Below are positions 27,664 through 35,385 of a DNA stretch of 64,000 bases, piece by piece; position 1 is the stretch's first letter, and every line of letters begins with the position of its first letter. The DNA is taken from the NCBI GenBank assembly GCA_002778785.1, contig PEZS01000007.1, forward strand, positions 1-64,000, written 5' to 3'. The notes under the pieces are model-generated. The model was given only the letters and a program-made list of their open reading frames with translations, was not told the DNA's origin and did no database searches. A program made the translations under genes and the position numbers. The DNA is from Bdellovibrionales bacterium CG10_big_fil_rev_8_21_14_0_10_45_34 (GTDB lineage Bacteria; Bdellovibrionota; Bdellovibrionia; Bdellovibrionales; 1-14-0-10-45-34).

Positions 27664-29208
27664 CTATTGAGTTCGCCACTCGAGAGTGACTCCTACGTTT
27701 GAAATCTCTTGAAGCACTTTTTTAGTTTCAATCAATTGCGAAAGTGCTTCGATGTCCTTATAGAGAACCCGGTCATCTTCAATAGCGGGTACAACACTTC
27801 TCACACAAGCATGTGCCTTCTCTAACGCAGGTGATGATCTGAGCGGCCTTAAAAACTCTATACCTTGACTCGCCGTCAAGAGTTCAATGGCCAAGGCTTT
27901 GTGAGTGTTCTCAGTAATCTGACGAAACTTCCTACTCGCAATAGTGCCCATACTTACGTGATCCTCTTTATCTGCAGATGTAGGAATGCTATCGACTGAA
28001 GCCGGATGCGCAAGAATCTTATTTTCGCTCACAAGCGACGCCGACGCCACTTGGGCTATCATCAGGCCGCTGTTTAAGCCACCTTTCTTCGCTAAAAAGG
28101 CTGGTAAATCGCTCATCGCAGGGTTAATCAATTTTTGAACGCGACAGTCCGATATGTTCGCAAGCGTCGCAAGCGATATCGCGGCAAAATCAAGTGCCGC
28201 AGAGATAGGTTGGCCGTGAAAGTTGCCGCAAGAAAGAATATCTGCCGTACCATCACCATTTAAAAACACCAGGGGATTGTCCGTTGAGGAGTTCGCCTCA
28301 ATAACAAGATGCTTTTCAAGATAAGAAACGGCATCTTTTATAGATCCGTGAACAGCGGGCATACATCGCAAGCTATAAGCATCTTGTACGCGGTCACAGT
28401 CATCATGAGATTCGGCGATTTCACTTGAGACTGAAAGTATTTCCCGCAAATTCTTGGAAGTTAAAATTTCACCTGGATGTGGACGACTCTGCGAGATCCG
28501 CGGATCAAATGCACTCCGGGCTCCCCGAAGAGCCTCTAAACTCATCGCTCCAATAATATCCGCATGAAGCACAAGATTTGCGGCTTGGTGCAAAGTAATG
28601 AGTCCGACTGCCGTCATAACTTGGCAGCCATTTATCAGCGATAGCCCCTCTTTCGCTTGCAGCTTAAGTGGTACAAGCCCAGTTTTTTTGAATGCAAACT
28701 GCGAATCTACAATTTTACCTTCAAATTCAACTTGCCCCTCACCAATCAAGGCTAGTGCAAGGTGTGAGAGCGGCGCCAAATCTCCGCTCGCTCCGACGCT
28801 ACCTTGCTCGGGTATTCTGGGAGTTATGTGATGATTCAAAAATTGCAAAAGAAGATCTACAGCCTCGGGCCGAATAGCACTGTGACCTCGCGCAAGGGCG
28901 TTCGCTCGAAGGAGCATGATGGCTCGCACTTCTTCTTTAGAAAAAAACTTCCCCACTCCGCAGCAGTGAGAGCGTATAAGATTCACCTGGAGCTGTTCAA
29001 TCTCACTATCTGAAATGCGCACCTTACTGAATGCCCCAAACCCTGTATTGACCCCGTAGATTGCTTCGCCGGAACCCATTTTCTTAAGAATGAATTCTCT
29101 TGAAGCCTTCATTCGGTCTATTGCGTCTGCTGCAAGCTTTACTTTTGCTTCGTCACGGGCAATCTGAATAACTGACTCTAAATCAAGGTCATTACCATTT
29201 ATTTCCAT
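27664..29208 (-). CDS. hutH: Histidine ammonia-lyase
   Basis: The first step of histidine degradation: elimination of ammonia from L-histidine to give urocanate. The 514-residue enzyme carries A140-S141-G142 in GSVGASGDLAPLSH, which cyclises to the MIO electrophile, and YGVNTGFG with the family Tyr. A GGGAGGGG ribosome site precedes the ATG. It leads the hut row. No hutF or hutG gene for formiminoglutamate processing and no hut regulator is visible in the window, so the lower part of the pathway must lie elsewhere. Confidence 0.97.
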   Translation of the reverse strand: MEINGNDLDLESVIQIARDEAKVKLAADAIDRMKASREFILKKMGSGEAIYGVNTGFGAFSKVRISDSEIEQLQVNLIRSHCCGVGKFFSKEEVRAIMLLRANALARGHSAIRPEAVDLLLQFLNHHITPRIPEQGSVGASGDLAPLSHLALALIGEGQVEFEGKIVDSQFAFKKTGLVPLKLQAKEGLSLINGCQVMTAVGLITLHQAANLVLHADIIGAMSLEALRGARSAFDPRISQSRPHPGEILTSKNLREILSVSSEIAESHDDCDRVQDAYSLRCMPAVHGSIKDAVSYLEKHLVIEANSSTDNPLVFLNGDGTADILSCGNFHGQPISAALDFAAISLATLANISDCRVQKLINPAMSDLPAFLAKKGGLNSGLMIAQVASASLVSENKILAHPASVDSIPTSADKEDHVSMGTIASRKFRQITENTHKALAIELLTASQGIEFLRPLRSSPALEKAHACVRSVVPAIEDDRVLYKDIEALSQLIETKKVLQEISNVGVTLEWRTQ

Positions 29209-29413
29209 CTCCCCTCCCTAAAGGTACGGAGTCACTTGTGGGACTAAGTGCGTCAGATTAAAGCAGCAAGATGGCAGAATTAAAAGGAATTTTCATGACA
29301 AGCTCGGCTAGCTAAGGCTGCTGCCCTTCGTACCCCGTAGCTCGCTATATCTTCTCGGGTCCAGGCCGGCAAAAATCAAAGGGCGGCAGCTGGTACAAGT
29401 AGAAGCCGCGCTT

Positions 29414-30919
29414 TTAGAGTAGTTTTCTAAAATATTCGCGCCAGGCATTGGATTGATCGAGTCTGTTAGATTTTCTTAGATGGGAAGCTGTTTCCCAAAC
29501 GGTTTCAGCAATCTCCTTTTTTCTCTCAGAATCCGCAATAATTTCGCCAAACAGTTTCAAGAAGAATTCAAGGTTTTCCTTACTTGAATATTTTAATGCC
29601 AGCACGAGAATGTCGTCAGGTGAATTTCTCAAGACCGCTCGAGGGTCCTCACTTTGGGGGTTTTCTGTAGCCAAACTCTCTCCAAACTTTTTGTCTTTCA
29701 ATCCGGCGCCCATTTGAATGAATTCATTTAATGTGCTGGGGCTGAGATTTCTCATGATTGCATGGTCGAATGCCCTTGCGAAATCAGAGTGATCCGTAAA
29801 AGTAGCATAGATTCGGTTTTGATTTCGAAGCCTCGCATTGAGAAAAGGATCATACTTAATCTGAGTAAGATAATCGATGACCTTTTCCTCAGTCGACAAA
29901 GCTATTAGAGTCTCTAGCTTAACTGCATGCAAATCGATCAATAGATGTCTTTGGCTTTCGTTAAACTCCTGAAAGCCAGCATGTAAGCGATACTTTTTAA
30001 TGATTTTATCAAAATCTAAACCGTCATTGAAAAACTCATGTGTCCATGGGAAGGCGCCCGAATCGTCATAGCTGGCGGGATAAGTTAACCCATCAACCTG
30101 CACACGTTTGACATTCACATTACTAGGAGCCCAGTGGCCCCGCACGGAATAGTGTTCAGACAGAAGATACAAACTCGTAGCATCCGAGTTCTTGAGCGCC
30201 AATCTGAAGGCAGAAAGAATGCCGCCGCTGGGGTCATATCGACCGTCTATACTGGGGCCGAGCCAATTTTGAAATGAAATTTCGCTTCTTGCAGAATTAA
30301 GAGGTTTTCTATTTCTAGAGTTATCGGCGCCGCTAATCTGCTCGCGTTTAAGCCCAACAGAATATTTCGGCGACTCAACCTCTCTAAGCAATAACGCCAA
30401 TCTTCTATGGTCGGCGACCTCTATTGCTTCCATAAGCATTGATTGAGCCCGCACTCTTAACTCTACAAACTTAGCTCTGGCATCTGAGAGTTTTGGGTGC
30501 GACTGAACCATTTCGCGAATCCTTCTTAGGGCGTCCGTATCGCTTTGCGGCCACGGGCCCGAAGAATCCAGAATCTGCTGATAGGTTTTCACTGCATTTT
30601 CAACGTCTTGAAAGAAAAGTTCATCCTTCGAATAGGAGAGTATACCGCGCTGGCCGTCTAAGAGTGGCGCACCGTTAAAGAGAGATGGCACCGTTGGCGA
30701 AGATGGACCTTCCTTTATGACAATTCTTACGCCCGCGCCGGATTTGAGAATACGACACACACCTTTGACTACCTCTACGGTTTTACTTAGATCAGTTTTA
30801 GCACCTGCTTCCGTTGAAGACGGAACGGCCAACGAGAGAGGAACAGCAAGAAAAAAGATCACGCTAACTAAGAATGAATGCAGCCTTGAATTTACACTAA
30901 AAAACCGAAGAGAGTACAT
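29414..30919 (-). CDS. Exported protein of unknown function (501 aa)
   Basis: No family recognised. With ATG 30919 (AAGGA seven nt upstream) the protein starts with a signal peptide (cleavage near VPLSLA at residue 31-33). The mature part is about 470 residues, helical and polar, with a single Cys. The ANK-like flavour of several short helical pairs (MLMEAIEVADHRRLALLLREVE; LALKNSDATSLYLLSEHYS; DILVLALKYSSKENLEFFLKLF) suggests ankyrin-type or similar alpha-solenoid repeats. This is a weak impression. It is a stand-alone gene, divergent from the gene at 31277. Confidence 0.65.
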   Translation of the reverse strand: MYSLRFFSVNSRLHSFLVSVIFFLAVPLSLAVPSSTEAGAKTDLSKTVEVVKGVCRILKSGAGVRIVIKEGPSSPTVPSLFNGAPLLDGQRGILSYSKDELFFQDVENAVKTYQQILDSSGPWPQSDTDALRRIREMVQSHPKLSDARAKFVELRVRAQSMLMEAIEVADHRRLALLLREVESPKYSVGLKREQISGADNSRNRKPLNSARSEISFQNWLGPSIDGRYDPSGGILSAFRLALKNSDATSLYLLSEHYSVRGHWAPSNVNVKRVQVDGLTYPASYDDSGAFPWTHEFFNDGLDFDKIIKKYRLHAGFQEFNESQRHLLIDLHAVKLETLIALSTEEKVIDYLTQIKYDPFLNARLRNQNRIYATFTDHSDFARAFDHAIMRNLSPSTLNEFIQMGAGLKDKKFGESLATENPQSEDPRAVLRNSPDDILVLALKYSSKENLEFFLKLFGEIIADSERKKEIAETVWETASHLRKSNRLDQSNAWREYFRKLL

Positions 30920-31276
30920 TCTCAATCCTTTTCACTCCCCTTGCGAACCATTCTTCCCGCCCAATTTCTCTGCTAAATATCAATCCGACGAGGGTCAAAT
31001 GCAAAGAAGTTAAACCACTTTAGATGTTTCCCAAAAATGGCACATTTCTAAAGTTTAGTACCTTTAAAAGTGACCTTAAAAACTGACCCAAAAAAGCACC
31101 GATATTATTAGTCTTCAGAGGATTTTATCACTTCCGGCGCCGGGGTGTGAGGGTAATGTTTACCCGCCAGGGTGTCGAACTTCTTTACAGCGACTCTCCA
31201 TCAAGGGCGGTGAACCCTACCTACCACGATTAGTTCATTTCACTCTCAAGAATAGAAATTGCATATGCTCCACTGA
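30920..31276. other. Divergent intergenic region (about 360 nt)
   Basis: The gap contains both 5' ends of the divergent genes at 29414-30919 and 31277-32341 and no supported coding region. The palindrome GGGTAA-TGT-TTACCC lies at 31151-31165. An AT-rich stretch (31020-31110) is the likely promoter area, but I could not place -35 and -10 boxes with confidence. Confidence 0.4.
31151..31165. promoter_or_regulatory. Palindrome GGGTAA-N3-TTACCC
   Basis: A perfect 6-bp inverted repeat with a 3-nt centre, about 110 nt before the exported protein at 31277. It closely matches the 14-bp palindrome upstream of nadC (40901-40914), so a shared regulator is possible. Confidence 0.35.
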
Positions 31277-32341
31277 ATGGGCAAACGCGTTTATGTAATA
31301 GCATTGTTAGCTACACTACTCTTCTGTCCCTTTGCGGCAGCTAAGCCCTCTAAGGCGGCGGCGGTGGCGCCAGTCTGTCAGCTGTTCGGCGAGGGTTATG
31401 ATTTTTCTCGAATTCAGAGGCTGAATGATCCTCCCCGCGAAGCCCTAGACAATCCTAACGATTACGTGTTTTATCCTCTGCCTGGCATCGCTGAAATCCA
31501 GCGGCAAATGTCGGACTGGGCCACACTAGAGAATTCCTTGCCAGATGATTTGCGCGAGGTAGTGGCGCCACGACTCCGCGGAGTCGATATGCTTTTGTCT
31601 TTACCGAGACAGCTTTACTTAGGAAAAGAAGTAACGCTTCAAACCCGAAAAAAAGACATAGTCAAAGCTTACTTTTACGAGATTGACCCCAAAACAATTC
31701 ACCTGATGATTCAACTTGATAGTGAACTGAATTTTACCGCTCAGAATTTGCCCGCATTTGATCTTCCAAAAACCAACTTCTTAAAGTACTCACTCGCCCC
31801 TTTTAATCAGATCATTTTTGGTGAGCAAGAAGTCAACAAAGACTATCGCGATCGCAGAGGCGTACCAACGTCTCAAATTTTCGAAATCAATCAATTCAAT
31901 CAAAAGTTCCTAGACCGTAGTTTTTTTCTCATCGCCTCAGATTTGGACATCAGTAAAGGCTTTAGCCCCAATCAGACGCACTACGGATTCGCTCGCGTAC
32001 TCACTTCGCTGGGTGAGCATGAACCTTTTGAATTCGAAGAGAAATACAAATTCAAATTGCTCCGTCAAAATCGGCCTATGGTTGAGATCGGTCGTTATGA
32101 CCTAAGAAATCTTTCGAGGTCTTCTCGAGAGAAATTTCTTAAACATCTGTGTGCCTACATCAAAAAGATCATGGGTACAGATGAAGTCGATTTAGTGATG
32201 TATACCAACGATGCAGGTAAAAAGGCATTTGAAAGAGCTTATGGGTTTCGTGGTTTATTAACCCCGGATCAAATATCGACAAATGCTACGGATTTCGTAT
32301 TAACTCTCAGTCTTCAAGAGCTCGCGAGTCAATTTCCGTAG
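31277..32341 (+). CDS. Exported protein with possible GNAT-like C-terminal domain (354 aa)
   Basis: The N-terminus is a signal peptide (MGKRVYVIALLATLLFCPFAAA). The C-terminal half from about residue 245 reads VEIGRYDLRNL, LKHLCAYIKKIMG and MYTNDAGKKAFERAYGFRG. This order (charged strand, helix, strand, then A-x-YGF) resembles N-acyltransferases of the GNAT fold. A GNAT domain outside the cytoplasm would be unusual, so either the prediction or the export signal could be wrong. No ribosome site is visible at the ATG. The stop region overlaps the convergent TetR gene by 42 nt. Confidence 0.6.
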   Translation: MGKRVYVIALLATLLFCPFAAAKPSKAAAVAPVCQLFGEGYDFSRIQRLNDPPREALDNPNDYVFYPLPGIAEIQRQMSDWATLENSLPDDLREVVAPRLRGVDMLLSLPRQLYLGKEVTLQTRKKDIVKAYFYEIDPKTIHLMIQLDSELNFTAQNLPAFDLPKTNFLKYSLAPFNQIIFGEQEVNKDYRDRRGVPTSQIFEINQFNQKFLDRSFFLIASDLDISKGFSPNQTHYGFARVLTSLGEHEPFEFEEKYKFKLLRQNRPMVEIGRYDLRNLSRSSREKFLKHLCAYIKKIMGTDEVDLVMYTNDAGKKAFERAYGFRGLLTPDQISTNATDFVLTLSLQELASQFP

Positions 32342-32947
32342 TGCTCGATAGTTCCTTATGTCGACTCCATTTTGCGTCACACTCGAAATGACCAAGTGAA
32401 CAACCTGATTGTACAGAACACTTGCTATGTATTCAGAGTCTAAATTCGACGCTTCTCTGTTTTTGATGCCTCTATCCACAAAAGACTTGAGTCGACTTCT
32501 GCCTATCTCCCGCACCTCCGAATTGAATTTCAAATACTCCGGGTTAAACGTGCAGTGATAGAGAAACGCCATCCACATCTTGAGGTGGTCAGGAAACTTC
32601 TTGGCCCATTCGAAGTTTGATTTTACGTAAGAATTAATATTTTTTAGTGCAGATTTTGTTTCATCGAAAGCGCTCCCAACATGAATTTGTGCATTGGCTA
32701 CAGAGAAATGAATAACTTCGACAAACAGTTCTTCTTTTTTTGAAAAATAGTGGGTTATCAGCGGCCTGCTGACTCCAATCTCTTCGGCAAGCGCCGCAAA
32801 ACTCGCTTGTTCTAGACCGCGATCCGCAATGACTTTCAATGCTTGCTCTACAATTCGAAGGCGCGTTTTTTCAGATTTTGCCAAGTAATGCGGATCAGCC
32901 GATAGCACGGCATGCATTTTCTTGACCCCGTCTAAACTGAGCTTCAC
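32300..32947 (-). CDS. TetR/AcrR-family transcriptional regulator
   Basis: A 215-residue repressor. The N-terminal helix-turn-helix region is RIVEQALKVIADRGLEQASFAALAEEIGVSRPLITHYFSKKEELF (quoted only by ends and order; residues about 30-75), typical of the TetR DNA-binding domain. The rest is an all-helical ligand/dimer domain. The start is a GTG with AAGGAT upstream. Two palindromic sites lie 30-71 nt before the start, so autoregulation is likely. The effector is unknown, and the divergent neighbour at 33185 is the obvious second target. Confidence 0.88.
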   Translation of the reverse strand: MKLSLDGVKKMHAVLSADPHYLAKSEKTRLRIVEQALKVIADRGLEQASFAALAEEIGVSRPLITHYFSKKEELFVEVIHFSVANAQIHVGSAFDETKSALKNINSYVKSNFEWAKKFPDHLKMWMAFLYHCTFNPEYLKFNSEVREIGRSRLKSFVDRGIKNREASNLDSEYIASVLYNQVVHLVISSVTQNGVDIRNYRALRKLTRELLKTES

Positions 32948-32976
32948 TGCTAAATCCTTCCGTGAATGAAAGTCGA

Positions 32977-33001
32977 TTTTTATATCAGTATTATATAAAA
33001 A
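32977..33001. promoter_or_regulatory. Operator-like inverted repeat upstream of the TetR gene
   Basis: TTTTTATAT (32977-32985) and ATATAAAAA (32993-33001) are perfect 9-bp arms around a 7-nt spacer. It lies directly beside a second palindrome. It is AT-rich and may also contain promoter elements. Confidence 0.45.
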
Positions 33002-33018
33002 TTATAACACTGTTATAA
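33002..33018. promoter_or_regulatory. Likely TetR operator, 17-bp palindrome
   Basis: TTATAACA-C-TGTTATAA is a perfect 8-bp inverted repeat around one base. Size and symmetry fit a site for a TetR-type dimer, and it sits 55 nt upstream of the TetR start and about 165 nt before the divergent gene at 33185. Confidence 0.6.
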
Positions 33019-33184
33019 AATATTGAGAAATTATTTTAATGACTTTATGTTGTGCCTCTGCCTTCTCGAAGCGAACGAAGGGCTTCGGTCGAAAGTCCAA
33101 AAGACCGCGGAAGTAGCAGGTGGATCAATTTGTTTACTTTAACCCTGAGCCTAAAAGCTCAAAACATTACCTAGGAGACATAAA

Positions 33185-33625
33185 GTGAAATTACTGAAGC
33201 GAATTCTTGTAACTATGGTAATCGCACTTTCAGCAGGATCCGTAGTGGCAGCAGAGCAGTGCCTTAACCTCAACGTTGAACGAAGAGATCTGGCCTTACT
33301 TATGACGACACTTTTGCACAAGGGCTACCAGTTTAAAGTCGAGCTGCCAGAGGCTATTGGCCCTATCGGCTTTGATGAAAATGGCAGACCTTATAGAAGG
33401 AGCAACATTGGGGATGACGGCAAAGTGAGAACCGCTTTAGTTAGACTAAGATTTCAAGCGGCTACAAGCCGAAGAGCTCAAGACGCATCCACCGCAGCGT
33501 ATAGAAGTCTCAGCACAAGTGAAAACACAAAACTGAGCTTAGTCTATAACGGGGAGATTTATGGCTCTTCGATACGGGGTCCAGAGTCTTGCAAACGCTA
33601 CCACCAAATCGAATCAGAACTTTAG
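33185..33625 (+). CDS. Small exported protein of unknown function (146 aa)
   Basis: A GTG start with a TAGGAGA ribosome site. A signal peptide (MKLLKRILVTMVIALSAGSVVAA, cleavage before EQC) is followed by a mature protein of about 124 residues, with Cys residues near both ends (EQCLNL and ESCKRY) that may form a disulfide. No family recognised. It is divergent from the TetR gene across two palindromes, so it may be controlled by that regulator. Confidence 0.68.
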   Translation: MKLLKRILVTMVIALSAGSVVAAEQCLNLNVERRDLALLMTTLLHKGYQFKVELPEAIGPIGFDENGRPYRRSNIGDDGKVRTALVRLRFQAATSRRAQDASTAAYRSLSTSENTKLSLVYNGEIYGSSIRGPESCKRYHQIESEL

Positions 33626-33633
33626 AAAAAGGG

Positions 33634-34281
33634 TTATGTGCCTTTAAGAGCGGAGATTCTCTGCGAGTAATCTCCGCTAAAAATATAATTCCCGGCTACT
33701 AGCACGTCGGCGCCGGCATCTACACAGATGCGAGCTGTTTGATCGTTAATTCCGCCGTCGACTTCGATTAAAAAGTTCAGCTTTCGCTGTCTTCTAATTT
33801 TATCGAGCTCCTGGATCTTTTGCACTTGATCGGCCATAAACTTCTGCCCTCCAAAACCGGGATTGACAGTCATAACAAGAACAAGGTCCACCCTGTCGCA
33901 GTATTTTATCACTTCACTTATGTTTGTCGCGGGCCTTGCAGTGATACCGGGCTTCATTCCAAGTGCTTTGATTTTATCAAGACAGTCGCCGACGTCGTCA
34001 CTCTCTACATGAGCAGTCAGCCTGTCTACGCCAGCGTTGGCAAAGTCTTCGATCCACTTGGCGGGATGATCAACCATTAAGTGAGCATCCAAAATCAACT
34101 TTGTTCGAGGTCGAATCTTTTGCACTACCGGAGCCCCAAAAGTGATGTTTGGCACAAAATGCCCATCCATAATATCTAAGTGAAGCCACTCAGCTCCTGC
34201 TAGTTCAATCTGTTTTATCTCAGACGCTATCTCTGAAAAATCACAAGAAAGCAGACTCGGCGCTATTAGGACACTCTTCAT
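33634..34281 (-). CDS. rpe: Ribulose-phosphate 3-epimerase
   Basis: A pentose-phosphate pathway enzyme interconverting ribulose 5-phosphate and xylulose 5-phosphate (215 aa, TIM barrel). It has IAPSLLSCDF at the N-terminus, the metal-binding HLDIMDGHFVPN, DAHLMV, the VMTVNPGFGGQ loop and VDGGIND with the catalytic Asp. ATG 34281 is used with GGAGGAG nine nt upstream. A TTG three codons earlier is too close to the ribosome site. In many genomes def, fmt and rpe are near each other. Here the fmt-rpe neighbourhood is interrupted by accessory genes. Confidence 0.96.
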   Translation of the reverse strand: MKSVLIAPSLLSCDFSEIASEIKQIELAGAEWLHLDIMDGHFVPNITFGAPVVQKIRPRTKLILDAHLMVDHPAKWIEDFANAGVDRLTAHVESDDVGDCLDKIKALGMKPGITARPATNISEVIKYCDRVDLVLVMTVNPGFGGQKFMADQVQKIQELDKIRRQRKLNFLIEVDGGINDQTARICVDAGADVLVAGNYIFSGDYSQRISALKGT

Positions 34282-34299
34282 CGATGACAACTCCTCCTC

Positions 34300-34560
34300 C
34301 CCTTTTAAGCCCGACTTTTTTTAACCATTTAATCACTTTCTCACCAACTGCGCTCTCTTTATTTGGATCCCAATTACGCAGAATCCATCATTCCCGACGA
34401 GCTACAGAGTGCGCTCAAACTCGGAGCGGCTGTTACCACATCTCCGCAGCTGTGGCTAAGGCTTACGCCTCGAAAAATAAGAGCTCAGGCGTTATTCACC
34501 CTAAAAACCTCGCCTGGCCCGCGAAGTTCGGGCCCAACTTGTATTTAGACCCTTCATGAC
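34300..34560 (+). pseudogene. Decayed fragment resembling RsmB/NOL1 rRNA methyltransferase
   Basis: Between rpe and the antitoxin, two overlapping frames give pieces that read like the N-terminal linker region of RsmB/Sun-type m5C methyltransferases. One frame has NHLITFSPTALSLFG. The next frame, from about 34360, has IIPDELQSALKLG and then SPQLWLRLTPRKIRAQAL, which matches the family's PPxWLRxNxxK block. A return to the first frame gives NLAWPAKFGPNLYLDPS. At least two frameshifts and the missing catalytic part make this a relic. The match is by eye and is not certain. Confidence 0.35.
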
Positions 34561-34567
34561 CTATAAT
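34539..34567 (+). promoter_or_regulatory. Promoter of the toxin-antitoxin operon
   Basis: TTGTAT (34539-34544) and a perfect TATAAT (34562-34567) are separated by 17 bp, 20 nt before the antitoxin ATG. It is the clearest sigma70-type promoter in the window. Confidence 0.65.
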
Positions 34568-34572
34568 AGGTC
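34558..34572. promoter_or_regulatory. Operator palindrome over the -10 box of the TA promoter
   Basis: GACCTA-TAA-TAGGTC is a perfect 6-bp inverted repeat that contains the TATAAT box. A further AGGTC lies 5 nt downstream. Antitoxins of this kind bind such sites to repress their own operon, so this is a likely autoregulatory operator. Confidence 0.6.
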
Positions 34573-34586
34573 TTAAGAGGTCACAT

Positions 34587-34844
34587 ATGAAAATCGCAGC
34601 GATATCGGAACTGAAAGCTAAGTTAGCGCGATACATTAGGTTGGTAAAGTCCGGCGAGGATGTTGAGATAAGGGAACGTGGTGTTCCAGTTGCTTTGTTA
34701 ACTGCGATTCGCTCAGAGTCTGATATTTCGATAACACCACCGAGAAAAGATCCATCTTCTTTAGGAAAATTTTCGTTCTCCACAAAGCCAAAAATCAAAT
34801 TCGATGTCGTCGAGTTGATGTTAGAGGATAGGGCAAAAAGATGA
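34587..34844 (+). CDS. Type II antitoxin, Phd/YefM family
   Basis: An 85-residue DNA-binding antitoxin. The N-terminal IAAISELKAKLARYIRLVKSGEDVEIRERGVPVALL pattern (residues about 4-40, quoted by order only) is characteristic of the Phd/YefM fold. The C-terminal part is polar and probably wraps the toxin. It has an AAGAGG ribosome site and a promoter with a -10 operator. The stop overlaps the toxin ATG by 4 nt, the usual coupling in TA operons. Confidence 0.87.
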   Translation: MKIAAISELKAKLARYIRLVKSGEDVEIRERGVPVALLTAIRSESDISITPPRKDPSSLGKFSFSTKPKIKFDVVELMLEDRAKR

Positions 34845-35266
34845 TTGCCTATATAGACTCCTCGGTTTTGATGAGAGTCTTATTGGGGCAGCCGAGTGCG
34901 CTAGCTGAGTTCCGACGCATTGAACGTCCCGTCGCAAGCAAGCTGTTAAAAGTTGAAGGACTTCGAACGCTAGACCGACTAAGAGTTCGCAGTCTTCTAT
35001 CAGAATTAGAATATGTAAAAGCGGTACAAGAGTTTAGAGATGCTACTGACGCCGTCGAATGGGTTGAAATCACAGATTTGGTATTAGATCGTGTCTGTGG
35101 AAGTTTTGCCGTAGGACTTGGCACTCTAGATGCGATACATCTTGTGTCGGCACTCGTGTGGCAAGAAAAAACAAAGATGAGGCTTACGCTTTTGACTCAT
35201 GACGTGCTCCTTGGGCGAGCCGCGCGAGCCTTAGGCTTTCCTGTATTGGGATGTATCGAAGATTAG
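34841..35266 (+). CDS. PIN-domain toxin, VapC-like
   Basis: A 141-residue predicted RNase toxin that would cut RNA when freed from its antitoxin. The PIN acidic residues are visible in order: D6 (AYIDSS), E39 (LLKVEG), the LDAIH Asp near residue 98 and the LTHD Asp. The short C-terminal GFPVLG is also typical. Translation is coupled to the antitoxin by a 4-nt overlap. It belongs to the accessory island between rpe and fmt. Confidence 0.87.
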   Translation: MIAYIDSSVLMRVLLGQPSALAEFRRIERPVASKLLKVEGLRTLDRLRVRSLLSELEYVKAVQEFRDATDAVEWVEITDLVLDRVCGSFAVGLGTLDAIHLVSALVWQEKTKMRLTLLTHDVLLGRAARALGFPVLGCIED

Positions 35267-35325
35267 CGATAGCTTAAGGCAAATGAATTCGTTCGCGTAA
35301 TAAGTGTAGTCTTCCTTCCTGACCA

Positions 35326-35377
35326 GTTCTCACCGTATCGATAACTGGTCTTGACCAATTATCGATACGGTGAGAAC
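35326..35377. repeat. 52-bp near-perfect palindrome directly before the ATPase start
   Basis: Left arm 35326-35344 (begins GTTCTCACCGTATCG) and right arm 35359-35377 are exact 19-bp reverse complements. Inside them, TGGTC (35346-35350) and GACCA (35353-35357) also pair, leaving only one c/a mismatch and a 2-nt loop, so 24 base pairs in all. An alternative 7-bp pairing joins 35321-35327 (GACCAGT) with 35344-35350 (ACTGGTC). The element ends 8 nt before the ATG at 35386, and its right arm contains the only candidate ribosome site (GGTGAG). Confidence 0.93.
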
Positions 35378-35385
35378 ATCAGAAC

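Noticed and set aside
31120-31230. GC-rich stretch that superficially recalls a riboswitch such as c-di-GMP-I
   Set aside because: The conserved cores of known classes are absent and no stable, consistent stem set could be drawn.
34496-34798. Reading frame antisense to the antitoxin gene
   Set aside because: It only mirrors the coding strand; the plus-strand antitoxin has family match, promoter and coupling.
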